64,000 nucleotides of DNA from Dipylidium caninum (taxonomy: Eukaryota > Platyhelminthes > Cestoda > Cyclophyllidea > Dipylidiidae): the NCBI GenBank assembly GCA_017562135.1, contig QEYB01000895.1, positions 1,116,001-1,180,000 of the forward strand, read 5' to 3'. Positions within the stretch are counted from its first letter, which is position 1. Each line of letters opens with the position of its first letter. This document shows, piece after piece, positions 1 through 11,500 of the stretch. The notes below the pieces were generated by a model. That model worked only from the letters and a program-made list of their open reading frames with translations, was not told where the DNA came from and did no database searches. Both the position numbers and the translations under genes were made by a program.

Positions 1-1298
1 AAACTTACGGGTAAGCCGTAGTCTGATACAACTCTGGACTGTGTTTATAAAGAAATTGTCACAGTCACAGTTTTTTGGTCAGCATTCAAAGTTTATAATG
101 AAATAACATTTCTGTAATTCGCTCTCGCCCTGATGGCTGTATAATGGGGTTTAACATTTTTGGCAGCCGGAGGAAGCAAGTGTAAAGGCGGAGAAATTAA
201 TGCGGGCGACCAAAGGATACAGAGTTGCAATACAAACGGGAAAAGACGCCAAAGGGCAAATGGAAATCAAGTATATTTGGAAGGATGGGACAGAATCTTG
301 TGTATTCAATGCACTTGAAGCCATAGCTCGAAGCTCCGAACCAAGAACCCCCGTACTTGGGGCTCAAATAACCAGAGCCCTGACGCCTAAGGCTGTCAAA
401 GATGATGTTAGTTCCTTCATTGCATCTATTTTAATAAAGCAGTGGTTTTGGAAGTACTCTTTGTATACACCCGTCGGTGTGGTTTCTTTTACAGCTTCGT
501 CCTTTTTTCCACTAGTTTCTTCCCAGTCGCATAAATTGGGTGGTACAGAGTTCAGCGGTTGACTATCTGCACTGCCTTCTTGTATTCATGGCTTGGCTAA
601 TTAAGAAGTACAACTTACGTGCTCGATTGTGCATCAGTATCCATGATGAGGTGCGCTACCTCTGTGACCAGCGGTGTTCAAACCAAGTTGCTCTTGCCCT
701 TCAGGTCTGCAACCTCCTTGCGTATCCTTTCTGAAACTTTCCATTACCATTTTCCTCTTTTTTAGATAAGTAACTTATTGACTCGAGCTTTTTTTGCCTT
801 TCAATTGGGGATGCACGACTTGCCAGAAGTGAGTCTCTCAGTCTATATGTGCTCTAGTCTTCCAACTTAGTCTGTCTATTCGTGCTCTTTCTACTGTCAT
901 TTCAGTCGGTCGCCTACTTCAGTTCGGTGGAAATCGATACCTGCCTGAGGAAGGATCCTCTGAATGATTGCAGGACCCCGTCAAACCCGGCTGGCCTCGA
1001 AGCTACGTACAATGTCCCAAAGGGCAAGTTCTATGATGGACCGTATTTTCCCTGAGTTGAATGTTTGATAGTATGGGCAAACTTCGAACGTCCTGCTACT
1101 ACTTTACCAAAATCACTTGAAATTGAGGTGCTTAAAGCCTAAAACCTTAAAATTTGTAAATGAAACGCCGTGAAATTTTGCTCACTTTTAGGCCAATCTC
1201 TGACAATTGCTGAAATTATCGAAAGGACAGGCGGCACAATGGAGCCCTCCTGTGGCAATAATCCAGAGCATGAGGCAAACGTTTGCCAATTTAATTGA
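1..1298 (+). CDS. POLG: DNA polymerase gamma catalytic subunit, C-terminal exons (partial)
   Basis: This is the 3' part of the mitochondrial replicative DNA polymerase (family A), which copies mtDNA. Exons: 1-10 (end of an exon that enters from the left), 167-406, 516-704, 766-828, 906-1023 and 1192-1298, with a TGA stop at 1296. All phases match. Direct matches to animal POLG include [19 protein letters not shown] and the polymerase motif C block SIHDEVRYL, whose Asp is a catalytic metal ligand. They continue with [29 protein letters not shown] and [11 protein letters not shown], then a short tail. The intron 407-515 needs the upstream acceptor CTAG to give the conserved FLPSRINW join. The intron 1024-1191 is GC-AG (donor GCAAGT). 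The exonuclease and most of the polymerase domain lie outside the window to the left. The call is secure; only the last exon is weakly conserved. Confidence 0.95.
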
Positions 1299-1563
1299 CG
1301 TTCCCCCTATTTTTTACACTACGGACTTCTAAGATCAACAGATTGCTTATGGTCACCTTTCCCAGCATTTTGACTACCAAGTTACCTGTCGAATATTGCT
1401 TTTCGTGACCTATTTTATGAAGCCCTACGTCTCCCTAAGCGATTTAAACCCCTGTTTTACGACGCAGGTACTCTGTATAATAAATGAGTAGCCGAGAATC
1501 CGCCTAAAATAGATGCGTATATATGTTTGGACCTATGTACAGAGGCTGAAGATATTAGCAGTC

Positions 1564-4500
1564 TCATTGGCTTTCGCCGCACAAAGGAATGGTAGTTTCG
1601 CTGTCGGCATCTGCAGCCGGGTCGTCACAACCAGAGTAGATGGGGGAGTCAACATCAGAATCGTTTAACGGCGCGAAGAAACAGCCCTTAGCGGGCCCCC
1701 CAAGCAGTGGCGAGCGCCCCAAGGCCGCGTCCATACCAGGGTGGTAAAACTGCTCATGACACAAAAGCTGAACTACGCCGAATCCTGTGCCCACTGCTAT
1801 CCAACTGGCCGATCCCGGGTCAGGCGACGCTGCCAACTACAAAAAATTCGCCGACGTTTTGATAATTACATACTTAACACTTGTGAGTTAGCAGAGCTAG
1901 GCCTATCGCTGCTTCTTTAGGCGCCATTAGCCTGACGGAATTGTAGGAAGACTAACATGCTGCACATAAAAGAGAGGACAGCTCACAAAAAGTATAGCCT
2001 ACCTTGGTTATACTGGAGAAGGTTGAATTGACAAAATCATGTTTAGTTTTCTGAAGTCCTACACCCTCCTAATGAAAAAGAAGATTTTAGCTATTAAGAC
2101 TGGTGGTGCCATCATGCAATACGAGGAAATCGTGATGAAATTAAAGGAATCAAATCTACCCTGAAAACGAATTCAAAATGCCGCTGCGTCTTGTGCCAAC
2201 AGAGGGTCTGACCACTTTCCCCACACAGACCGCAGCTCTGGCGAATGTCCTCTTCGAAAGGCTCTTCGAGGGCATTCAAGTTGAGATCAGTAGAACTTTT
2301 GGTGAATTCCCGAGTTGCCGACGTCTCATTGTCACATCTTTGTACATCGGTTCGTTTCCGCATGATCCACTGATACGTCCTATGCTTCTTCTTTATTAAA
2401 GAAAAGAGCCCAGTTTTACAGCATAAAGCAGTTTCTTCCTAATTAGTTTAGTGGTACCGACGATTCGCTGTGCGCCTACATAACCTACTTGAATCGCGAG
2501 ACGAGTCTTTTCTCTCATTACACGCCGAGGATCAAGCACCCAAGAGTGAAAACTAATTTGACCGTTGGCGTCGCCTTGAATGAGGAGTGCGAACGAATCG
2601 GAATAGTCAAGGCACTAAATTGAAGAAAAAACCAAAACTGCTGGAATTGATTCTAAAATGAGTGAGCATTTGCGATAATTACACTCTCGGGATTTGCGGT
2701 GTCCAATAGGAGTTTACTGTTAGTAACGGGAGGGGAGGACAACCTTCATTGCTCATGGATGAAAAGGGCAGTTGCATGTACCTCTGCTAGCATTTCACTT
2801 ACAGAAAACTAGACCTAAAGGTAGTGGAAGTTCATTAACTCATAAAAAAAGACTGGTTGAAGATTTTGACCACAAAAACTCACAGTGATGGATTCAAATC
2901 CGCGGTCAAAGCAGTAGCGTGAACAGTCGACAAGAGAAGCGGTTGGAAACCAGGCGGTATAGGTGCGCATTCGGGCAGGTACATCGGAAGGCCTCTTAAT
3001 ACTAGCTAGTGTGACGGCACCACCTGACGTTTTCTTAGTCGTAAAAGGAAAAAGATATTCTTCGCGACCCACCCAGATCCCGTCGCCGGCCCGCGGCCAA
3101 ACTACATGGCCGCCCCAACCCATGCGGATTATGGGCCAAGAAAGTTCCGGCAGACCACATTGTACACACTCAGGGTCTTCTAGATCCCACACGTTTATCT
3201 CTCTATCCAGACCTATATGATCACACACAAAGGCGATTCGTAAATGAGTTAAAGTTAAACCTAGGTGATGGTAAGATTCAATGTAAAACTGATTTTTATT
3301 GATTTTGATAGGAATTAAAAGTGCTAACGGTGTACTATGTTTCATAAATTTGCCATCCAGGGTATACGGATTACATTATTAGCTTACCCAGTCCGATAAC
3401 TATGCTTTCGAAAAGAGGATGAAGGGCAATGGAGGTGAAAGGTCCCGGAATCAAGTGGGTGAGAATTATTGGTCGTAAAAGGCAACTGTTCAGCTTCGCC
3501 AAGTGTGGATTCAATGTCGAAAGATTAAAGAGACCCAAATGACCTAATATTAAGGAGGCCAAAAAAATTCGACTAAGATATCATCATACTTTAAGGTAAA
3601 TTGAAAAGACTCTAGGCTCACCACTAGTATAACCGACTACGAGACGGTGGGGAAAGTCACTGCGTATCGCAAGCACGTTTGGCCATCCCAGCCATGATGG
3701 AATATCTGCCAAGAATACGAAAACGAAACATCAAACACTGCAAGTCCGCCGATATGAGGTACTGAAACTGATCCACTCCGTACCTGCGCTGGGTGCTAAC
3801 CGAAGAACCGTTTTAGGCTTAAAGCGGTAAACATTTTCGGGCACCCCAGCTATGGTAATCTTGGTTGGAATTACTAATTTAAACTCATCCGCTAAGTTCA
3901 GTCGATTATCCACCGCAGGAACAAGAAAAATGCGGACGAATCCATCAGTGCAGGCAGCAATCAGATGACCCACTACGGCGCTAATACTTTGGCCGACCTG
4001 GTTGCGGGTCATGTCCACCGATTTTACGTGAGAATTCAATTCACACGCACTCGAATAGTTCGCGCATTGAACAGGTACCGGCATCCACCGCAAATCCACT
4101 ACATGTCCCCACTCGTGGGCGAGAAAAAAGTGAGGTTTAACACGAGGCCGCGATTGCCTGGAAAGCGACGGTTTGAAAATAAGATAGTGATAGAAATTTC
4201 ATGCGACCACTTCATTTACCATAAATCAGGTTCATAAGGAGACTTAAAGTAAGGTTGAAACACTGCCATGAAATAGTGAATTTTAGCATCACTCGAGGCA
4301 AATAGTCGGAGTGCGTGAGAAAAAAGACTAAGTGCTTAATAACAACCTTCATAAGAAAGATTGCGGATCACTACAACACGACTGAAAACAGGCAAATAAA
4401 GCAATGGCACGTCCTAATAAATATCAATGCACGAAATAATGGAACAATTTACTCCATGGTGAGAGCCAAGCCGTCGCAGGACCATACGTGGATAAGACCG

Positions 4501-5510
4501 GGTCTAGAAGTAATGGGATCACTGAGATTGATTCGGGTACCGATGTTCGGGTAAGTAGCAATAGCTAAATAACGCGGTACGAAAGACAAGGAAACACCTT
4601 TCTCATCCATATACGGCGGTGACCAGGAAAGACACTTCACGAAGCCGCCAGTATAGAGAAGATTGTGATCTGGACAAGCAAAAAGTCAACTATCAAGTAT
4701 CAAAAACACTGAAACACAGAGATTCATTTTGCGTACAAACAGCAGTGCTCAATAAAAGTGGAAAACAAAATAGTTTTAGTTAAACAAGCGTCCAAAAAAG
4801 TACCTTGATTAAAAAGGAAACGCACCGGCAGCACTCTATTTTGTTCATCCAAAAATAGCAAGGGAGGACCTCTTGAGGACTCCGGAATGTATTTTTCGAT
4901 TTTACTAAATCAGGAATTAACAGTTATTTCTACAGCATACTCCTCCGAAATGGCCACCAAAGAGTCGAGAGAGAAAAGCATGTGCTGCCTTTGTAGAAAT
5001 GTAGATGTTTCTGGAAGTCCTGACTTCCTAAAACAATTATTTATCAAAAGTGGCCAATTTACGGTGTGAAGAAGGAGAAAGGATGCAGGTGACTGCTACA
5101 GAAGGATGAATTGTAATTCAAATCGTCTTTAAAAATCTCCAATGCAATTTTAGAAGGTGTTTTTGAGGTGAAACCAACTCGACCAAGGGGAGGGAGAATA
5201 TGTGTGATGGGAAGAATGCAAAAATCCCGAGTATCACTTTCTCGTCGTCTAGAATGACTATCCTCGTCTTCAGAAAAAACATTTTCCAACGAAAAATCCG
5301 CAGAATTCTGATTACTTGAAGTGGTTGATAAAGTTGAGGATGTTTCTCTGGATACTTTGAAGTCCGAATGTTGGCTCTCTGTACTGGAAATGCTGTCCTC
5401 ATCACTCTCAGGCTGTACAAAAGATGACATAGCTTTCCTATTTAAAGATTTGATCAAGTGCCGAACACTTACTGGGCCGCAAGGCGCCGCGGACGATTAG
5501 ATGATGGCAT
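1564..5510 (-). CDS. WD-repeat protein, probable TFIIIC subunit 2 (GTF3C2-like)
   Basis: Ten exons on the minus strand: 5510-5473, 5437-5063, 5027-4804, 4669-4453, 4157-3784, 3705-3622, 3543-3388, 3323-2884, 2369-2160, 1836-1564. All phases agree and give about 796 aa. The start is MPSSNRPRRLAAQ. The first part is Ser/Glu-rich and disordered. Beta-propeller blades follow: GGFVKCLSWSPP with LIHVWSCDG, then WGHVVDLRWMP with LIAACTDGFVRIF, FPHRLVVGYTSG and REINVWDLEDPE. The last exon has ASWIAVGTGFGVVQLLC. Blades with poorly spaced WD dipeptides and a 'G-hydrophobic-hydrophobic-DLRW' entry resemble GTF3C2, the TFIIIC subunit that helps bind tRNA-gene B-boxes; length also fits. The family call is by recollected pattern, so other WD proteins remain possible. 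Exon 3 has an in-frame TGA at 4912-4910. The first two introns are both 35 bp. It is convergent with POLG, 265 bp between stops. Confidence 0.6.
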
Positions 5511-8500
5511 GGTAATCTGGAGAAAAAAGAGGCGGTTCCGATTGTTTACCCTTACAATGGTAGCAGCAAAGCCAAAATCATTGCAAAATATAAGAACAAA
5601 GTGGTGGGTTTTATTTTATCGATGGACATTATACTAGGCCAAGTAAACAAGGGCCCGTTCCTAACGATTATTATGAAATCATCCATTAGCATTGCGGTCA
5701 GAGAGCCAGCAGCCCTGCTATAATTGTAGAAAGCGGCTGAAACTTTTCAATTATTTGGTAATAAGGCCAAGATACCAACTACGGATGCAGTTAAGAACGT
5801 TTATTGCAGTAACATTGTCAAACGGAAGAAAATCAGTAAGAGAGATCAGTGAAACATGCGGTGAGTAAATCGGTTGGATCGGGGAAAGACAGTTTTTTAA
5901 AATTCTAAAACTATCGCTATGGGCAATAGCAGTGGTATAGAACTACTGGTGAAATGTGGCTGCCTACCGATTCGTAAACACCTATCGCGTGACATTAATG
6001 ACATTGCAGAGACTATAAATGAAGAAAAGCGAGGCTCCTCTTTAGTGAAGGAAAAAAGTGTGTTAGAAATAATAAGTTTTGCGGCGATAAAAATTATTGC
6101 TCAAACCGAATGCCTGTAACTGGGCAAATGGGAAAGTGGTTTGAAGAGTCTAAAATGGTTCTCCAATTGTAATTCATAAGTAGCAACAACATTAGGCACT
6201 AAAAATCTCTCAAACCAAGGACGGAGAAGCGTGAAATGATGTTAGGAAATAGGAAATATGAAAGACCAAAGGGGCACCTGGAGCAGAAAGGTAGTAATGC
6301 GTGCCCTGCTGGTCAAGGACTTCTGCCCCGAATCATCATGAGTATTAGCAACTTACTTCGGACACTCGCAAAACAAGTCTATTCATCCCAAATAAGCATG
6401 TCTTTATGCATAAAATAATTTAACGTGCTTCCAGTATTTTAAGTTATGAGTTTTTGCGTTTAATGAAAGCGGTCTGATAAAAGATTTTTTACAAATAATG
6501 TACATAACGAGCTGTAAAACCTATACGATCCAAGTACTCCGCCAAAACCCCAGACAAACGTGAACTAAAAAGTAACACGTAATGTAGCTCAATAAAAATA
6601 CAGATAACACTGTCTCTCGTCCGCTTGTCATCGGCATCGGTATGTCTAGTTTCCATTTAACCTAGAAAGCCTCAATCCGCCCTTAATTCTTCTAACCAAT
6701 TTGGAAATATGGTATAACTAATTGGAAAGTAACTGTTAGCCGACATTCGCATTATCCAGTGTGTAGATAATGAATATGAAACAAGGGCGCTTCGAGCTCC
6801 CTCATCGGGTTTGGGATAAGAAGTGGTGACATGACAATCTTCTAGAAATATATCCACCATGGAATGCTTTTCCATCTCTCCAGATGCACACGCACCACTC
6901 ATTTACAATAGTATTCGATGGCGGTGAATATTTTATTAGCAGTTCCCAATTTAGCTCAACAACCAAACTGTTAAAAAAAATGCAATGTTATGAGAAGAGC
7001 TTGCTGTTGAGGGATGTTTTGCATTGAGAGTCGGACCCTTAAAAGAGACATGTCATACTGATCCTTAAGGATATATAAGATAACGCTTACTCTCCTTGTC
7101 TCTCACGAATGTTTTGGAGAGTTTGCAGGAGACACTTCATTATACCGCACTGTAAATCTAATGATTGACTTTTTGGGTCTAGTTCATTCCTTTTACACGT
7201 AGAAAAAAAGTTTTGCCTGTGTTAGTCAAGTTAAATTGTGTCCACAACTCACTAATGTTAAACAAGTGAGAGTTATCTATATGAATAAACAAAGGAGAGT
7301 GCCTGTCGCATTTCACGGGTATGACTTTTAGAAAGGGCATAATGCCATGTGGTGTACTAAACAAGGATCTTTGGATTTGATTATCGTCTGCTATTTGGCA
7401 AGCACATATGTCTTTTTTAACAATAAGAACGAGTCCTGACACAATATGGCCTTTCCTCAGTGAAACATGCACTATACAATTTGGCAAGATATATCTTTTC
7501 AAGTATACATATGCTAGCATGGGAAGGACGTACTTAGCGTCGGTCAAGTGGAATTGTTTACAAGCACGGTTGCATTGAACAAATCCTCTGTTTGAGCCTA
7601 CGAATAATGCCAACCTACGAGGACACAATTTTTCGACACTATCTTCAAGTTAATCCAGTGGCAACGTGAAGTAGCCTTGTAGTTCCCCTCTGATTTTCCA
7701 TTTCCCTTAAGCATAATTAAACATTGAAAACCAATATGATATATACCTCGATACTTTACAGACGATATTTTGTGGAACCAGTCCTAATTATTCTTAAGTT
7801 ACATTGTCCTAATGTAGTAGTCGGAGTTCATGAGATTAACTTAACAAAAAATTTAGAGCTTGTCTTTTAAATTGACATTATTCCACTTTCCTACCCAATC
7901 CTACATTCCCCTGCCTCAACCGTCTGATTACCACACCCGACCCCATTAATTTGAGAACTTTTTCGACCTACCTGCATTGAGCAATAAAAGAGATGGGTTA
8001 TGGTTTAAGTGAAATCAGGGAATTGGTCTCCTGACGCGTAGTTAGGAAAGGGCAAGGTCAAAAAGGCAAATATCTTAAAGTAGCGAATTTTTAAGCGATT
8101 AAGTTGGCATGCGGTGGATGGGACCGATGACAAGTTGAAACGCAGCGTGTGTCACTAGCACCCCCACCGTATGGCGTCTCTGACCCGACCACCGTGTATC
8201 GTCGTGGCTCCCATCGTCATAACGTCATCGAGCAGAATTGGACGAAGTCAGGCTCATTTGGGACGGCAGTGGAACATCGATCTCAGGGGTTCCATCGAAC
8301 CATCGCCGCTGACGCTGCGAAGTCTCTGGGTGGGTGGCAGACGCCGCATGACAATGAGACTGGGCGGTGTGCCCGGTTCCGTGCAAACACTCTAATTTAA
8401 ATCATCCAATTATTTTTAGCCTCGCGTTATTCACATTATAATCGCATACACGATTTTTAACGCAGCAAACGTACACAAGAAGTATGGCCGAGGGTTCATC

Positions 8501-11500
8501 GCTTGTGCACATAGGACAAGAAGCTGCAAGCAGGAACACTCGAGAAGTTAAAGTCACAGAAGGCACACTTGTGCATTGTCGATCTGTTTACGACCCACAT
8601 CTATTGCCTGTGTTTTTTTCCAGCACACTGTCAAGATTAAGGGAAGTGCAAAAGCTCGTATCTCCGCATATCTACTGCTTCAATGGTAAAAGTGTCTTGT
8701 AAAGCATTAAAAATATCGGGTACACCTGATTTTGAGAATCCGCCTTACATCTACTAAAGTGGGAGCCAGGAGCGGAGCTGCAATCACAAATTGGAGTGTT
8801 TGAACTAAACCCGTAAAATGCACTTTTACGGAGCGGAATACCTTTGCCCCATTAAGCTAGCGCGGAGGTTTTACACAACCGTTGTAATTTTAAACGTACA
8901 TCAAATGGTTGCTGATCGCCAGACATGCAGGCAAGAAGGTAGGCAGAGCCCACCTTAAAACAGTAAACGCACTTCTCTCAAAAGATCGAACAACAAACGG
9001 CTTCATTACACTCGTCTCACGGTCATTTCCCACCTGCAAAAGTATAAGGGTTGAGCTCTGACAACAGTACAACATCTTTCACTAAATACAAGCTTTACTG
9101 GAGGACAAAATGATTGATAAACTCCGTGGCTAACGGTTGGACTGGACGCACACATGGGAGGAGTGTACTGGTGCCACGTCCCTCTAGCTTCATTATTTAA
9201 TTTGTTCTTCTTTTCTCGCGGTGAGGTATCCGTGAGGCATCGCTGGTCTTTCATTTGAAAGAAGTTGTAAAACAATTTTTCATTTCCGCACGCATTGGTA
9301 TACGTGGTTATAGTTCAAAAGTCACCTTTACTAAGAGGTAAATCGACAGAAGAAGGAAGAAGTTAAATTGGCATTAACGGAGCGTGAAGCATTTTCTCCA
9401 CCATGAATGATGAATTTGAGAGGATGCGAAAACGACTGAATGTGGCCTAAGAGAGTGAATAAACTCCGTTTCTTGGACTATACGAGGAAGGCCTCGGGTT
9501 GGAATAACGTTATCAAATGGACACGTGGTTGGGAGAGAAGTATTACCTGACATTCCCGGCAACTGCTGGAGGACAGTGATATGTGGCGTGTGAAGTGCGG
9601 AAAAAGCATTCAACTGGGATAAGGCATAAAGAGTAATAAACAAAAGTGGATTTAAGGTGTTTGTATATGTACGAAAATGCCGTCGTTAACATTTGGGCAT
9701 GTGAAATCTGCGTAGTCGAGGGGTCTCGTAGGCCTGAGAGCACATGGGACGCACGGTTGGGGAGCACTTGTCGCGCGTCCCCATTAACTGCGGCCAACGC
9801 CGCTTATGTTGCCACGAATCAGATACTGGCGGATGACTGTTGAGTCGCTGAGTGGCAGGCAGCCAAGTTAAGTCGCGTTCAAGACGAGTGAAGTCGCCTT
9901 GTCCATCGTTTCTCGAAATACAGTTGTAAGGCAACCCGAGGGTAACTAGTAGGCCAAAAACTCTGCCGCTTGTGGCACTTTCCGACTACTCTTACAAAAA
10001 CCTTAATGCTAAACCCTTAAGGGTTCAGGCCCTAGGTGGACCAGCCTTTGCTCAACGTGAGTTGTCGAAGAGCCTGGCACACAGACTCTCTCGCACCTCG
10101 ACGTTTTCAGACGGGTTCCCACCGTCGTATGGAAAAAGTGGATGCCAACGACGTTTAACGAAGATGCTTGAGGAAAGCGTGACATGAACGAAGTCCAGAT
10201 TTTTCTATCGACTCCGTTTTCGTCAATTAAGTCTAGCTTAGTTATTATGCTTTTGAACCACCGACTTCAGAAACCCCATTCCAGTTATCGGGAGAAAAGT
10301 TCCTCCTCCCCCTAACAAGGTTGGTATACGATGAAGTTTAGCTCCCAAGAATTACTTAACTAACTAAGGCATGCAATTAAACTCACCCTTCATATTTCTT
10401 TATTGCTTGCTTTCATCTAAATGAAATTGTCACAATGACTGGTGATTCTAATTTGAGCACGGAAATGCTTCCAAGGGCCAATGGGATTGCGAAAATAGAC
10501 CTGCCCACGTACCCACTCCGAGTTAAGCCTTTAACTGGAGTTTGTTAAATGTTGCATCAATATTTTTCCCTCCCTGTCACTGCTGCGCAGTAGTCGCGGA
10601 TTCCAAGGTCGCCACTTCCACTGTACGCGCTGACAGTTTGTCGATTTCTTGCGTTGCTCGAGGCTCTTCCATTCGTCATTCGCGATGGCCTGAAATGCGA
10701 GTGCTTATTCCGTGGTTGGAGGCGAAAGTCCTCACAAGAGTTCGTGAGTAAAACTGGCTCTCGGAACCGCCGTGACTGCCAGTTGCCATAGTCCTTGTTT
10801 AACCGTCAAGGGAAAAAGTCCTCTCCTTGTGTCCAGGCGAAACATAACGTCGGATAGAATGCCCTTTTGCGAAAAAGCTTTCCCGCTGGCAAAATATTTT
10901 GGGACTGCGAAATTTTCGTTATAGTATGAGAGTTTAAATGTGAGAATGTCCGGCGGACAAGTAAATAACAGAGCAGTGGTGACAATGGAAAAATTTTGTA
11001 TTCCACTCCGAATAGTTAATACGATTAATGTTTTTTTATTAGGATACTATATATGAACTGCGAATCGCGATCTCTCAGCCACCACTTTCACAACCTTTCG
11101 CAGACATATCGTTTCGAAATGGCGGTGATCAGCAAGACTTGAACGGGAGAACATTTCCCCTCCGCTGTGACACGCTCACAATAGCCACAATGAAGGCTCG
11201 CTGCGCAGGCGTTGGCAGGTGAAGGGAGGAGGAAGAGGCCTGCCCCAGTAGGAGGGAGGAATCGCGCTGCAACAATAGGCCACGCCTCAACTCGACCGCG
11301 ATGGCGCGTGTTCCGTAAAAGCCTAAACACAATAAGTTATGCTAATGACAAGGCGGTGCCGAGCTCTTCGCGTTGCCCGTTCCTTCGCAGGCCACCCTAC
11401 TGCAGCCCGCTCCCATTCACACGCGTTGCCATTAGTTCGGCTTTCGGAGTCGGCAGCGTAGCTTCACCGATGTCAACTCTCACGCTGCTCGCCTCGCCGG

